Positions 1 through 10,829 of a stretch of DNA of 64,000 nt are shown in pieces. Position 1 is the stretch's first letter. Every line of letters starts with the position of its first letter. This DNA comes from Oxytricha trifallax (lineage: Eukaryota; Ciliophora; Spirotrichea; Sporadotrichida; Oxytrichidae): assembly GCA_000711775.1 (NCBI GenBank), contig ARYC01001395.1, forward strand, positions 1 to 64,000. The letters are read 5' to 3'. The notes beneath the pieces were generated by a model. That model had not been told where the DNA came from. It did no database searches and saw only the letters and a program-made list of their open reading frames with translations. Made by a program: the position numbers and the translations under genes.

Positions 1-2
1 CA

Positions 3-2163
3 TCACTGGGCGACTTATCTCCGGACTTGAGCAATAAACTAAACAATCTACTAAAACAAATTGAACTAAAAAATAAATAAATAATTAAAATCCAGCCAAC
101 CCACTAATAACCGTTAAACAAGAATTTGCCTCATAAACAAGCATCTGCAAATCTAACGGACACCCAACTCTAAGAAATGTATATCAAGGCAACAACAGAT
201 CAGAAGCACCTCTAGAACTACTACCTAACGACGCTATGACTACTTAATACAGCTGAGAGAAGAGAGCAGGATGCCTAGAGGGAGCAAGTAAATTTAAATG
301 CTTGGTCTTGACGCCATTAAACGGTCGATGGAGTCTCGACTTAAGGATGATTAGGAAACTTAAAAATGCTGCTACACAAATATGTGAGGACTAGGTTATT
401 CTAGAAAACAATATTCAAGAAGCATTCACGGTACTGCCTGCTGAAGCCCGAGGTTAACGCTACATTTAAACAGCCATCAGCAAGAGCTACGACCCCTTGT
501 GCAGAGGCTCTTCAATACAACCAACGATGGGATGGCCAACCAAATGTTTAAACTCTTCAATGACACTCTTCAAACCACACCTTCTCCAAGCGCACTCTCA
601 GGATGGTACATACAAGCAGAGAGTATCAAATGACCCATCGAATGCAGAAACATTAGAACCGACAGTAGGTCAATGATGCCATAGCTAGGGACCAGCAGAT
701 ATACAAAACATTGTGGAGTATTGACCCTTCAAGTAATTCAAGTCGTATGCCTATAAAGACAGCCATGCCAGCTCAAGGTTTAGAATAGGACAACTAACCG
801 TTAGATTCTTAAAATGAAGAGATTTAAGAAGTATAAAAAAACCAAAAAAGTAAACATTAATAAAGTATCAAAACCCAATTGGCGACCAAAGCTCCACAAG
901 TACCGATTCAAATCACAGAGGGTAGCATGATTTATTCTAAATATGTGACCAGCACTCTCGTAGAAACAAACTCCCTACGCAATAGGATGTCTGCAGTTGT
1001 CAAGATTCTTAAAGCCTACAAGACCTCAGAGGATGGAGCTGAAGAGTGGAAGCTGAGGATTGCCAAATTGTTTCATGAGTTGATATTGGAGTGGCGCCAG
1101 ATATTGAAATACAAGAAGTAGGATGTTAACAACTACCTCATTTCTCAGGAACGGCTACCAGATGAATGGGAAGTGCTCGACTTCCAGAATTTACTTGACC
1201 CCATCTCCAAAAAGCTCATATCGAAGAAGGAGCGCACACTTAAGAACTCAAGCAAACATTCGAGCCAGCCAAAGCGCAATTCTCGGGGTATTGCATTCAT
1301 GCCAAATCAATAAGATACGCTGCACAATACCACAGGCAGCTGTTTGGAAATAGTGGAGAGGTTCACCGAGTGTGCAATCTCTGTCCAGTACAATCACAGA
1401 CTTACTACAGTCCTCTGTATAGAGATGATAGCAAGTAACCTATGCTTGGATGTCAAGTGTAAGGAACGAACGATAGAGGGTACTCACAATGCAGTTGGTA
1501 AGAAAGCTTATGACTCACTGGCAAGTTAACAGCAAAATAGAAAGTCAACTCAAAGCATTGAAGTAAATGGAACACCACGCTGCTTATGTTCTAAATGGTC
1601 ACTAGGTGAAAATCAGCACAATCAAAGTTGCGTCTAAGTGGTTGGAATCCCCTCCTCTTGAAATAGAAAATTTCCTTGAATGCGAGAAGTAGCAAGCAAA
1701 CCAACTCTATGTCAATTTCATTGGGAAGAATTATATAGACCAGATTCTATCATCTCGGGCTTTCTTGCTAAATGATGATGACAGCAGAGATATTGTTTTT
1801 GATAAGGGACTGAGTGTAAAATACATGGAAGTGAAAAGGAAAGGTTTTGCTACTCTTAATGCTGAGGAGGAAGTTGGAAAGTTTAAAAGAGGCATGATGT
1901 TGAATACTACTGGAGAGTAGGACAAAATTGAAGAGAGATAGGACTAGGGACCGACTCAGTAATTGCTGTCAAAGAGATCCAATGAAATCGATACAACATA
2001 GTTGGAGGAAATAGTCAATGAGGAGATCCTTCAAAAAGTGTAAATGGAGATTGACATCCTGGGTATTTAAAGAAAGGGAAGCTAAGGCAATGGTGGTGAT
2101 GGGATCGCATCGCCTACCACATAAGAGTTGGAAGTCTTCCCAACTCATGATCCCTTGAAATGA
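3..2163 (+). pseudogene. Frameshifted transposon ORF of unknown function
   Basis: Read with TAA/TAG as Gln, long open stretches follow one another in changing frames: frame 3 to a TGA near 230, further blocks around 300-680, a block from about 879 to 1530, and a last block from about 1530 to the TGA at 2161-2163. The 879 block contains Ser/Lys-rich helices. The last block is acidic, Gln-rich and helical. At least four frame changes and several TGAs break it. Base composition is less AT-rich than the surrounding germline DNA and matches the other transposon ORFs here. I do not recognise a domain. By position it could correspond to one of the two non-transposase ORFs of TBE elements, but no motif proves this. 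Confidence 0.5.
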
Positions 2164-2573
2164 ATGCCAACATATTCATAATCTTCTTAAGCGTATAATT
2201 ACCTTTAAAACCTATTTCACTCAAACACTAACTATTAGCGCCTAATAATAATTATCTCTCACATTCACTCTCAGCATTGTAATTAATATCGCATCCATAC
2301 ATTCTCTAAAATACGCTATAAAATCCTCACATTAGCATTTAGTTCAGCTAATACTTGAAGACGCGCTATGATACTTTATCCAAAAAATAGAAATACTTAA
2401 AGTTAAATGTAAGTATTACACTTCAATATAAAATCTTGATATAGGATCACACCTTAATTAAAATCAAACACACATTCAATTACCTAATAAATAATTACCA
2501 GTTTGCATTCTGATTCAGAGAGATGAATAGCATGGTAATAATCTTGAATCATCATAAGCAACTAATCATAGCC
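2164..2573. other. Spacer between transposon ORFs
   Basis: AT-rich spacer between the 3' ends of a plus-strand and a minus-strand ORF. No reading frame, repeat or RNA-like structure was seen. Confidence 0.5.
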
Positions 2574-3390
2574 TCAAATGTTGAACTACATCTTGTTCAA
2601 GCTTTGACTTCCTTAAGGCAAATTCTCATTGGACGCATTTTGAAACTGGCTCTGAATACCCATATTGAAGCTGCGGTTGTGCAAGTGACCTTGGGTTATG
2701 TTGAAGTCTTTTTTCAAGCGCTTTACTTAGAGCATGTACTCTTTCTTATCAGCCTTCATAAGTGATTCCTCTTCCTTAGTTTCCTCAAATTCTGAGCGAG
2801 TGCGTTTTCTCTTTGATTTAGGCTTAAGGAGAGCAACAGCTCTCCCTTTATCCTCTATAAATTACATAAGTACATAATTGAACTGACTTACGCGAAATGT
2901 GCAAGCAATGTGAAAAGGCCTCAGGAAATTCAGGTCTTAACTACACATTCAGATTTCTCTGCTCAGCTATTCTCTATGCTCTCTTCTTGAGTGCAATATC
3001 AATTCTAGCTTAAAGTTGCTCGGGTATGACAGTATTGATAATATCACCCAGCCACTATCTATCAATCTTCTTCCAATCGCGTGGTGATGGCAGGAACTCA
3101 AGGCACTATGAATGCTCTTGAGCTAATAATAAAAGATCGGCGACAGTAAGACCTTCAAGCTGTGGGATGGCAGAGACAGTGACTTAATCTCTACGGATAT
3201 ACTATGATGAGGTGGACGTATTACTTTAAATGTATTTCTTACATTCTTGGTCCCTTTCAATATGTCACTAAGGAAGTATGAGTTTGTTTACTTAATGCTT
3301 GGCATATGGGCTTTTCCATCTTGCGTCAAAAAAAGATAAAGATCGCGCTTGCTCGAGAGCTTGGACTAAAGGTCTAGGAAGTTAATCTAC
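2574..3390 (-). pseudogene. TBE 22-kDa-type accessory ORF, broken
   Basis: On the minus strand, with TAA/TAG as Gln, a helical protein is readable. One in-frame TGA falls early (after KLILPQ), and one frameshift falls near 2860 between the blocks ending HISRKSVQ and starting FIEDKGRAVALLKPKS. It ends at TGA 2574-2576. It can be aligned by eye with the ORF at 14561-15351: the pattern IP...(L/I)(T/S)V.(D/N)L...A......LPS, then PE.L......A.KKR, then FIE..G.A..L. is shared, followed by a basic tail. The two ORFs sit in different transposons, each beside a DDE transposase. This supports a conserved TBE accessory protein. Its function is unknown. Here it is divergent from the transposase (168 bp apart). 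Confidence 0.62.
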
Positions 3391-3557
3391 TATTGCATAA
3401 TAAAACAATTATTAATAACATTCTGTGGAGGGTGCAAGGAAAAATCTTCCTCAATTTCGATTCAGGAAGTCTAGCTTTAAAAAGATTATTGAGGCGGTTT
3501 TATACCCAAAGAGTAATTTAAAAACTAATAGGAATACGCTTTGAGAAATCTCTCTTC

Positions 3558-5255
3558 ATGCAGACGAAATCGAAACCACTAAATAAACGAAAGCGTGTGC
3601 GTCCTCGTAAAACTCTTATTCCCAATACATCCTCTCTCTAACAAGAAGTTGACGAGCAGCAAATTGTGTCTTCAGAAGCTATTTCATAAAATCCTTGCGA
3701 GCCCAGAAGTTTTCATGCAAAATCCAATCTCCAAAACCCCAAGCATCCCAAGGAGGTGGGCGTATTACGCAGCCAGTTAGTCTACATGCCAATAGAGAGT
3801 GAGGAGGAGGTATAGATTGAAGAATACTCCTCTCTGGAAATAGCAGAATAAGTCAGCAATTATTTGTAGGGGTACACGACTGTTGGAAAAAGGCCCACTC
3901 TTTGAGATATTTGACCCCAGGTCTCAAGTCACTAGGTTTCTCAAATCATGTGAAGATAGCGGAAGCCTTTTACCGAAAAGGGAAATTCTTAGACTAGCAC
4001 ACCTTGTATAATAGTGGGCATTTCCAGATGTAGGAAATTTTACTGATGACTTGCCCATCTATGATCACCAGAATGAACAAGAACACTCAGTTTAAAGTCA
4101 AGAAAATCTAAACTCAGAATCCTAAGTGGTGATAAACAATACTGACACTCAATACTCTAATCTACAGCCTATGCATGGAAGAGCTTTGTTGCGCCATTAT
4201 AGGAATATTACTCATCAAACTGAATGGAGTAGGATCAATGAACTTGTTTAACATAACAACAAGGCATATTGATGTGACTAGTATCTCTAGGCTGCTAGGT
4301 ATTAGTCGATATCATGTTTAAAGGCTACTAAAGCTCGATAGCAAATAACCTGATTTACTTGTTCCTCAGAAGAGGGGCCGAAAACAACTTTATCTAAGTG
4401 AAGATGTCAAAGCCTGCATCTGCGAAACCATCGAAAATGACCAAGGCATAATTACTACCAGGAAAATAATGAACAAACTGAAGCAGTAGTTGGATGAGTA
4501 ATTGTCTCAGTATCGCATAAGTTAATTCCTGAAGAAGGAGATGCACATGCGCTATCACAAAATCTCTCACCTCACACCAAACCATAATAATTTGAAATCC
4601 CTATTGTAACGCTAAATTGCTTCAGCATATTTTATACAAGCTTCCTGTTCAGCATTCACTATTTACAACATTGATGAGACCATCATTCAAAATACAGACT
4701 GCCGAAGCTATTCATGGATATCAGGAAAGAAGTAGAATGTAGAATCTTCATAACGACGTGTTAGCAGGTTATGTATAACAGCAGCTGCATCAAATATGGG
4801 CACATTCATGTTCAATGTTAGTGTGGGATATACTAACTCTCACACTTTTTTGGCTTTCATTATGGACATTGTAGAGCATTTAGATAACTAAGAATAAGAT
4901 TGGCGATCTCACTCCCTATTGTTGATGGACAACGCGTCCTACCACCGCAGCAGCTATACGAATAGCGTCTTGCAGAAGCTTAACGTCCCCATACTCTTCT
5001 TGGCCCCTACCAGTACGACATGGCTCCAGTGGAAAAGTCATTCAGGTTTATTAAGTGCCGCGACCTCAACCCCATGCTCCTGCCTGTCTCTACGAAGTAA
5101 ATTTACCTTCCTTAATAGGCTATAGGAAGCAACTGCGGCGCTATGCGCAGGCCCTGGCTGTGCAGCTCTCCCACTTGGACATGCGGTGGCTCACCGGCGC
5201 GTTCGCATGCTCTTTGGTCGATGCCCTGAAGCATCTGAGGCTGCAGGCTGTCTGA
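3558..5255 (+). pseudogene. Tc1/mariner-like DDE transposase (TBE family), frameshifted
   Basis: The ATG at 3558 opens a basic N-terminal region. The ORF then changes frame near 3900, 4260, 5010 and 5095. After about 4262 there is a helix-turn-helix region (SISRLLGISRYHVQRLL) and a basic GRKQ stretch. A catalytic core follows: first Asp in YNIDE (4673), second Asp in LLMDNASYHR (4928), and Glu in APVEKSFRFIK (5032) after a one-base frameshift. Second Asp to Glu spacing is about 35 residues, as expected for IS630/Tc1/mariner and TBE transposases. The family cuts and pastes DNA, and in Oxytricha TBE transposases also take part in genome rearrangement. The frameshifts make this copy unlikely to be active. 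The N-terminal extension makes it longer than the usual 42 kDa. Confidence 0.85.
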
Positions 5256-5616
5256 TACTGCAATTGATTCTGGTTTTGGTCACCCAATCTGCGAAATCAC
5301 GAATCACCCTTACTCTATTAAAAGTGCCAAAACCCTACCATTCTTATTTGAAATTTAACTCAGCCTGGGAAACAATTGTCTGTGTCGTAGATTAGAGGAC
5401 GATGCGTCTTTTCAAGGGCTCTCGAATGACTATCTTTGCTGGGCTTCAATGTTGTTTTTACCCTCAAATTCCTCTACAACACTGATTTGGTAAGTTAGGC
5501 AAACTTTTAGTATTAAAATTTTTAATAGGCCAATTAAAGTCCAATTCCCTATATTTAAAATCTAATACGCCCTATTAAAATTATAATATTTTAAGAATTA
5601 AACTTTTATATTAGAA
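5256..5616. other. Spacer between transposase and chromo/peptidase ORF
   Basis: Turns AT-rich after about 5500 and ends just upstream of the ATG at 5617. It probably holds the 5' region of the next transposon ORF. No defined motif was seen. Confidence 0.4.
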
Positions 5617-7843
5617 ATGGAGTCAAGGTCATATCAAAGCAAGGGTCCACAACAACAGATCCAGCAGCAAGCACCGCTTGGCAAGGGAGAGGCCTACAGA
5701 GTGAGAGAAATCTTCTTAGTCAAGGTCATCAGGAACGCCTTTCACGCCCAGGTCATGTATGAAAACGATCCTCGAGGAAAGGCAGTGTGGGTGGAGCACT
5801 CGAAGTTGATGTATCCATGTGATCGAGCCAGAGTTGAGTCTTTTGTCAGTGAGAAGATGCGAGGTCTCCATGACCACCCCTACTGGAACATCTACGCGGG
5901 AGCGCGCTCTGATCGAGACAAAGACGAAGGAACTAGTTCAAGTGATAGCAATGATTCTGACAGCAGTTCGCAAGATTCTCATAAGGTTAGTGTGAATGGA
6001 AACTCTCATGAGTTAGCAGGCCTCCAGCAAGAGGAGGAATGCAAGGGACAGATGAAAGATGCCAGCATGAGTGACGAAGAGTCAGAGCAGCCTAAGCAGA
6101 GTCAGATTCTTAATCAGTTTGATCAAGAGACTAGAATGCTTATCGATTCTCTAAAAAATCCCAAATCGACAACCACATTGCTGATGAGTGACAAGAAGCT
6201 GCATCTTCAGAAGAAAGAGATCCAGATGCTGAAGAAGATTATAGTGAATTTGTTTTAGAGTCTGGCTATGATTTCCGTGAAAAGCGTTACTTGGAAGTTC
6301 TAAAGGAATTCCAATGCACAAAAATCTATGAAAACCAATAACAGATGGATCCATCCAGATTATTTCCTGAAACAAAATGGCACCCAGGAAGAACTGACTA
6401 AAATAAGTTTGCCTGTGTTGTGCATGCTATCAATATGTTTGTAGGTGGTCCATTGTTTGACAGTGTCGAGAAGTTCGTCGCCCATTATCAATCTAGAGCT
6501 CATATGGTGCGAACTCGTTAACCTGAACATCTTGTGGAACATGGCATCTCTTTGAAGAATTTTCACCACATCCTTTATGATGTTAAGAAGGATATTTGGT
6601 ACACTCCTAAAGTCATTCACTCTTTCACAAATCCAATGTTGGACAACTACAGAAAGAATCTACTATTTAAGTTTCCACAGTTCTTGCAGAGTCATCTCAC
6701 AAAGGATAGATACCATTTCCAAATAATAATCGAGATTCTTTCACCTGATAAATCTCGTGTTGTTAAGAGAGAGGCTCACGCAGGTTCATTTATTAAGGAT
6801 TCTGGGAAGTGGTTTATTATGGACACTGCTGAGCGCGATGCATTTGAGTGCTCCAACAAAAATCGTCTTGTTCTTTCATGGTTGAAGGGAGTTGCCTATC
6901 TTAACATTATTGACATGGTTGAAGATAATCCACCTGCACAATTTAAGAAAGCATTTCTAAAGGAGTGGACTCTGATTATGGAGGGCAAGTATGTCTATAA
7001 GAAAGGACGACCTGATATACCTGGCAAGAGTCCCAGAAATTTCTAAAGCAAACTTAGAAGAAAATAAGGCAAAGGAACTGGGAGCACAAGATACAGGAAA
7101 CCAGTCAGTGAGCCTAAATAATCTAAATCAGACAACCAAGATCAAAACAACTCGTTGGCTTGAGGAATGATGAACATGTTAAAGAAGCAATTTCATCTGC
7201 TTTGAAGGACAGTACACTGAATGCTAGAAATACCAAGATTGTGTTCAGTGATAAAACTCAAGAGCAAAAGAAGGATTCTGCTGAATAAAGGAGAGCTGAG
7301 CTAATGAAGGCCACTTATTGCTGGTTTGAATTTGTCTGCAGGCATTATGAAATGTTGAGATGGGAAAAGGAGTTGCCCTCCTATGAAAGCACAATCGAGA
7401 GATTTGAAGTTCATCCTGATGATCATGAAGATCTCCTGTTCGCTTGGCATTGGACCAGGTCCCAGGCAGCATCATACTAGTTGAAGCGCATTTCCCAAGA
7501 AGTGAGGGAGCACCTCGTCGCGACCAATCTCAACGACTTCAATGAAACCCAGCCAGGACCAGGTGGACCTCGTCAACGCCAAAATGTAGAAGCTTGAGAG
7601 GGTGAGCCAGGACAAGGTTTACTCGGGGCTGCAGGCAGTCTACATCGCAAACCCATGGGCCTCCCGCGTCATCATCGATTACTTCTCCAACGTCTGGGAA
7701 AAGGTGGAGACCGACCAGCTCAGACATTGGTATTGGTAGGAGATTGTGCAAGAACGACATCAAGGCCAGCGTGGCAGGCAGCTCAACTATGACCAGAGAG
7801 GAGAAGAAGTACTACGACAAGATTTGCAAGATTGTTGATTTAT
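5617..7843 (+). pseudogene. Chromodomain-like plus papain-type cysteine peptidase ORF of transposon
   Basis: The ATG at 5617 starts a Gln-rich leader followed by a chromo-like module: YRVREIFLVKVIRN, a WVEHSKLM segment and a closing helix ESFVSEKM. A Ser/Asp/Glu-rich linker follows. After a frameshift near 6235 a globular region carries FACVVHAINMFVGGPLF (Cys at 6414), AHAGSFIKDSGKWF (His at 6777) and IMDT (Asp at 6822). This Cys-His-Asp order resembles Josephin/OTU/C48-type cysteine peptidases. Further frameshifts at about 7157, 7550 and 7740 precede a helical, charged C-terminus ending at TGA 7841-7843. Joined, it would exceed 700 residues. A chromodomain would suit chromatin targeting, and a peptidase could act on ubiquitin-like modifiers or a polyprotein. 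Both are inferences from motifs. It lies downstream of the transposase on the same strand. Confidence 0.6.
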
Positions 7844-8005
7844 GATTATATATTTAAACTAGCATTTGATTCATTGTTGATTAATTTATAATTCGCAAAT
7901 TTCGTTGAAATTTTACTCTTGGGGTTTTATCATATTTTGTTGATTAAAAAAGCAGATGTATTAGTTTCAGATTGAAGATCTTTAAGATAAAATTTCAGTT
8001 AATAC
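7844..8005. other. Transposon end / IES remnant before EXO1
   Basis: AT-rich stretch with one GGGGTTTT at 7921-7928, the only telomere-like unit on this side. It probably contains the transposon terminus and the rest of the IES into which it inserted. Confidence 0.45.
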
Positions 8006-10650
8006 TTTGATTATTTATGCTATGGAATAAAACCAATCTGTGTATTTGATGGGTAGCATTTAAAAGCCAAAGAAGCCACTGAAAAAGTTAGAAGTCACAA
8101 CAAACAAGTGAACAAAGAATTGGCCATGCAAAAGGCTGAGGATGGAAATGAAGAAGATGCAAGGAAATATTTCATGCGCAGTCTCATTCTAAGAAGCAAA
8201 ATGATTGATTTGTTCATCGATATCCTTAAGAAACTATTAAGCAGTCAATATATTTAATGGTACTCGTTTAAACTGGAAATATTTCACGTGTTTTTATATA
8301 AAAACTAGAAATTGAGATGGTCGTCGCGCCATATGAAGCAGATTCACAAATTGCATATATGGTGAAGGAAGGCATTGCAGATTTTGCTATAAGTGAAGAC
8401 TCAGATTTAATTGCATATGGGTGCCCTAAACTACTCATGAAACTTAATTTTAATGGGTATTGCAAGGTATTCTCTATTAATGATTTTAAGGCTAATCAAT
8501 TTATTCTTTAATGAGTCTTAAATATTTAAAATAATGATTAAATTACTATTGAAACTTTTGAGATTATTACAATTTTCTAATTTTTGTGAATAACCAAATT
8601 ACTGATCAGACTTTGGCTTATCTTCAGAAAACAAGCAGAGAGCAATTCGTGTAAATTTGTATAATGGCAGGTTGTGAGTACCTCCTCAGTATCTAACAAG
8701 TAGGCCTCAAAGTTGCTATCAAGTTGTTTATGAAGAATAATGGTGATGTTGAATAGGTCTTGGAGAGAATAATTATAACAAATTTAGGATTTAAATAATC
8801 TTTATAAATAATAAGAGAGCTTGAAAACGAATAAAATCTTCAAGGATAGAGTACCAGAGGGATATTTATCAGCTTTGAAGAAAGTGTAGCAACTGTTTTT
8901 TTACTAAACAGTTTATGACACCAGAATTGGTAAATTGACCTCTCTTGAAAAGTTTGAACCAAAGCAAGCTATTTTAATTTTATGATCTTTGTAACCTACG
9001 TATATCTTCAAGAACAATTGAATTATACAATTTGTGTCTATTGCATAATCACCTGTGAAATAAAACGAGTCTTTAGAAGAAATAAAATAAGAAGAAACTC
9101 AAATCTCCACAACTACCACTTCAAATAAAAAGTAAAAACAATCTGCAGCTAAGAAATCAACCTCTATATCCCCAGCTAAACCTGTTTCCACTCCAGCATC
9201 ATCAAATTAAAATTCTGATAGTGTGAACTTCAACCCAGATGAATTGGACTTAGAATATATGGGCTAGTACATTCCAGAGCATCTACTGTAAGATTTCGCA
9301 TCTGGTAGACTAAAAAAGTCTTCTATGACTCTCAGAGACAACTATAATATAAAGTTAATAGTATTCTATTAATATAAATATTCAAATAAGGCATTTTAAC
9401 TACATAAATGTGATTGACTTCAAGAAGATATTTTTGGATTACATCGACAATCAGATAAGTGAGAGAAGTTTCATTTGCGTTGATAAGAAATTTTTCAATA
9501 GTGATTTCTAGTAAAGCGACAGATTGTTCATATTATACGGTTTTTTTATGAATCTACAACTTTACATTCAATTTATAATTTAATTAATTGCATGACTAGT
9601 AGATTCACCATCAAGATAATAGACAAGAAGAAGAAAAGAAGCAGAGCCATAATAGATAGTAAGAAGTGCACTAACCAGCTGGTTTTATCACTGAAAGGAA
9701 GAAATTAGTAGAAGATGATCTAGGATTTTGTATGGACGAAAACTCCAGTGATAACGAAGATAATTTCCTATACGCTTCTGAAAAAGAAAATGCAAATCAT
9801 TACATTAATATGATAATATCTAAAAGTCCAAATTTCTCACTTATTCATGAGTAATTTATAAAATGAGCATTCATAGATAGCAGAGATTAAAGCAAAGCAG
9901 ATCAATATGGATAATAAGTTCCTCTAAAACGATTTCGCTTATATGTCTACAGCTCATGCTGAAATTCAAGAGAGAGAGTGAGACTAAGTCAAGAATATAA
10001 GTATAATTTTTTGAGTAATAACAGTGGAATGAGTACTCCCTAGAAGTTTTTATTAATTGTAGTAATTCCTTATCATTTTATGAAGATTTTATAAGAAATC
10101 TATTTAAAAGAATAACAAATTCAGTGCAATGAATGTATTTGCCAAAAACTCAAACATTCAAATGTCGTCCTAGAAATCTCTTGAAGCCAATCAAATCTAA
10201 TAATTATCATAAAACAAGGAAATGATCACATCTAGTGCAAAGGGCTTCAAGAAATTTGATTAAGTTCTACCTGTACTACTTAAAGAGGAAGAGAAAAAAG
10301 ATAAAACTAAGAGTGATAAGAAGCTAAATACTGGAAAAATCTCAGATTATTCAGCTGCCAAGAATTAAAGTTTTATATTTTGTAAAAATAAACTTACTGT
10401 GTAATAAATTGAAAACATTCTTACTATATATTTTAAATTTATAATGAGTTCCCCATCTAAGGTAAAGTAGGAATCAGCTAAAAATGTCAAATAAGCAAAT
10501 AAAAAGAGAAAACTAGATGAAATTAGTAAAACTGAAGCAAAGAAAGCAAGTGCAAAGAGTGAAAAGCCAAATGGAAAATCGGACAGTTTCTTTGGAAGTA
10601 AGAAGAATAATTAATAAATTAACTCTAAAAGAATGAAGAAAAACATTTGA
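8006..10650 (+). CDS. EXO1: Exonuclease 1, germline copy in at least 10 MDSs, N-terminus missing
   Basis: The spliced reading shows the XPG/FEN1 nuclease of EXO1: GIKPICVFDG (8022 on), a helical arch segment, VVAPYEADSQ (from 8318) and ISEDSDLIAYG (XPG-I, catalytic acidic residues), AGCEYLLSI (H3TH, about 8670), VPEGYLSALKK and a GQYIPEHLL segment. A long Lys/Gln/Ser-rich tail with a basic KKRKL cluster ends at TGA 10648-10650. EXO1 is a 5'-3' exonuclease in mismatch repair and resection. MDSs: about 8006-8236, 8302-8499, 8595-8767, 8815-8973, 9038-9344, 9398-9513, 9596-9812, 9904-about 9960, about 10100-10372, 10447-10650, in order and unscrambled. The N-terminal MGIQGL-type domain is absent, so its MDSs should lie left of the transposon at 1-7930. 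TAA/TAG encode Gln throughout. Confidence 0.9.
8231..8301. other. EXO1 IES, pointer AAACTA
   Basis: 71-bp AT-rich insert. AAACTA occurs at 8231-8236 and 8302-8307. Keeping one copy joins ILKKL to EIEMVVAPYEAD in frame. No GT-AG ends, so an IES rather than an intron. Confidence 0.88.
8497..8594. other. EXO1 IES, pointer CAA
   Basis: 98-bp AT-rich insert with direct repeat CAA at 8497-8499 and 8595-8597. Removal joins DFKANQ to ITDQTLAYLQ in frame, matching the EXO1 order. A 3-bp pointer is weak by itself; the frame and homology carry the call. Confidence 0.75.
8763..8814. other. EXO1 IES, pointer GAGAG
   Basis: 52-bp insert between GAGAG repeats (8763-8767, 8815-8819). Same codon phase on both sides. 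The junction reads VEQVLESLKTNKIFKDRV, continuous with the EXO1 family pattern before VPEGY. Confidence 0.83.
8969..9037. other. EXO1 IES, pointer CTATT
   Basis: 69-bp AT-rich insert between CTATT at 8969-8973 and 9038-9042. The phase is kept and the junction reads PKQAIAQSPVKQNES. Confidence 0.8.
9340..9397. other. EXO1 IES, pointer AACTA
   Basis: 58-bp insert between AACTA at 9340-9344 and 9398-9402. Same codon phase; joins LRDNY to INVIDFKKIF. Confidence 0.82.
9508..9595. other. EXO1 IES, pointer CTAGTA
   Basis: 88-bp insert between CTAGTA at 9508-9513 and 9596-9601. Same phase; joins NSDFQQ to IHHQDNRQEEE. Confidence 0.83.
9807..9903. other. EXO1 IES, pointer AATATG
   Basis: 97-bp insert between AATATG at 9807-9812 and 9904-9909. 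Same phase; joins ANHYINM to DNKFLQNDFAYM. Confidence 0.82.
9960..10100. other. EXO1 IES with unresolved boundaries
   Basis: The frame AHAEIQERE stops at a TGA near 9979, and coding resumes by about 10105 (NKFSAMNVFAK). An AAATTCA repeat is present (about 9960 and 10105) but joins the sides out of phase. An open run EYSLEVFINC between 10030 and 10130 may be an extra small MDS. The junctions are therefore left open. Confidence 0.5.
10369..10446. other. EXO1 IES, pointer AGTT
   Basis: 78-bp AT-rich insert between AGTT at 10369-10372 and 10447-10450. Phase kept; joins SAAKNQ to SSPSKVKQES. Confidence 0.78.
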
Positions 10651-10829
10651 GAAATATTATAAACAAAACTGCAAAATTAATGTTGATTGAATTAGAATTA
10701 GTATTTAAAAGATGATTGGTTGCTGATTATGGAATAATTTATTGATATTTAAATTAACATAAACTATTTATAAAGTTAAATGAATGAAATCAGTAATTTT
10801 TACATCCATTAAACAAAGTTTTATTATTA
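10651..10829. other. AT-rich spacer downstream of EXO1
   Basis: Between the EXO1 stop and a hairpin element; no feature seen. Confidence 0.4.

Larger units (their letters stand above)
1..7930 (+). mobile_element. Decayed TBE-type DNA transposon (left end outside window)
   Basis: A GC-richer block holds four transposon-type reading frames: an unknown ORF (3-2163), a minus-strand 22-kDa-type accessory ORF (3390-2574), a DDE transposase (3558-5255) and a chromodomain/cysteine peptidase ORF (5617-7843). All use TAA/TAG as Gln and all carry frameshifts or TGA stops, so this copy looks dead. A single GGGGTTTT at 7921-7928, about 80 bp before an EXO1 MDS, may be the worn right terminus, since TBE elements end in C4A4/G4T4 repeats. 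The element appears to sit inside an IES of EXO1. No terminal inverted repeat can be checked because the left end is missing. The TBE assignment rests on the transposase, the shared accessory ORF and this partial terminus. Confidence 0.68.

Noticed and set aside
879..1529. Three separate small ORFs (80, 76 and 61 codons) under the standard code
   Set aside because: The first and third are in the same frame and join when TAG/TAA are read as Gln; the second is an out-of-frame shadow. They are pieces of one decayed transposon ORF.
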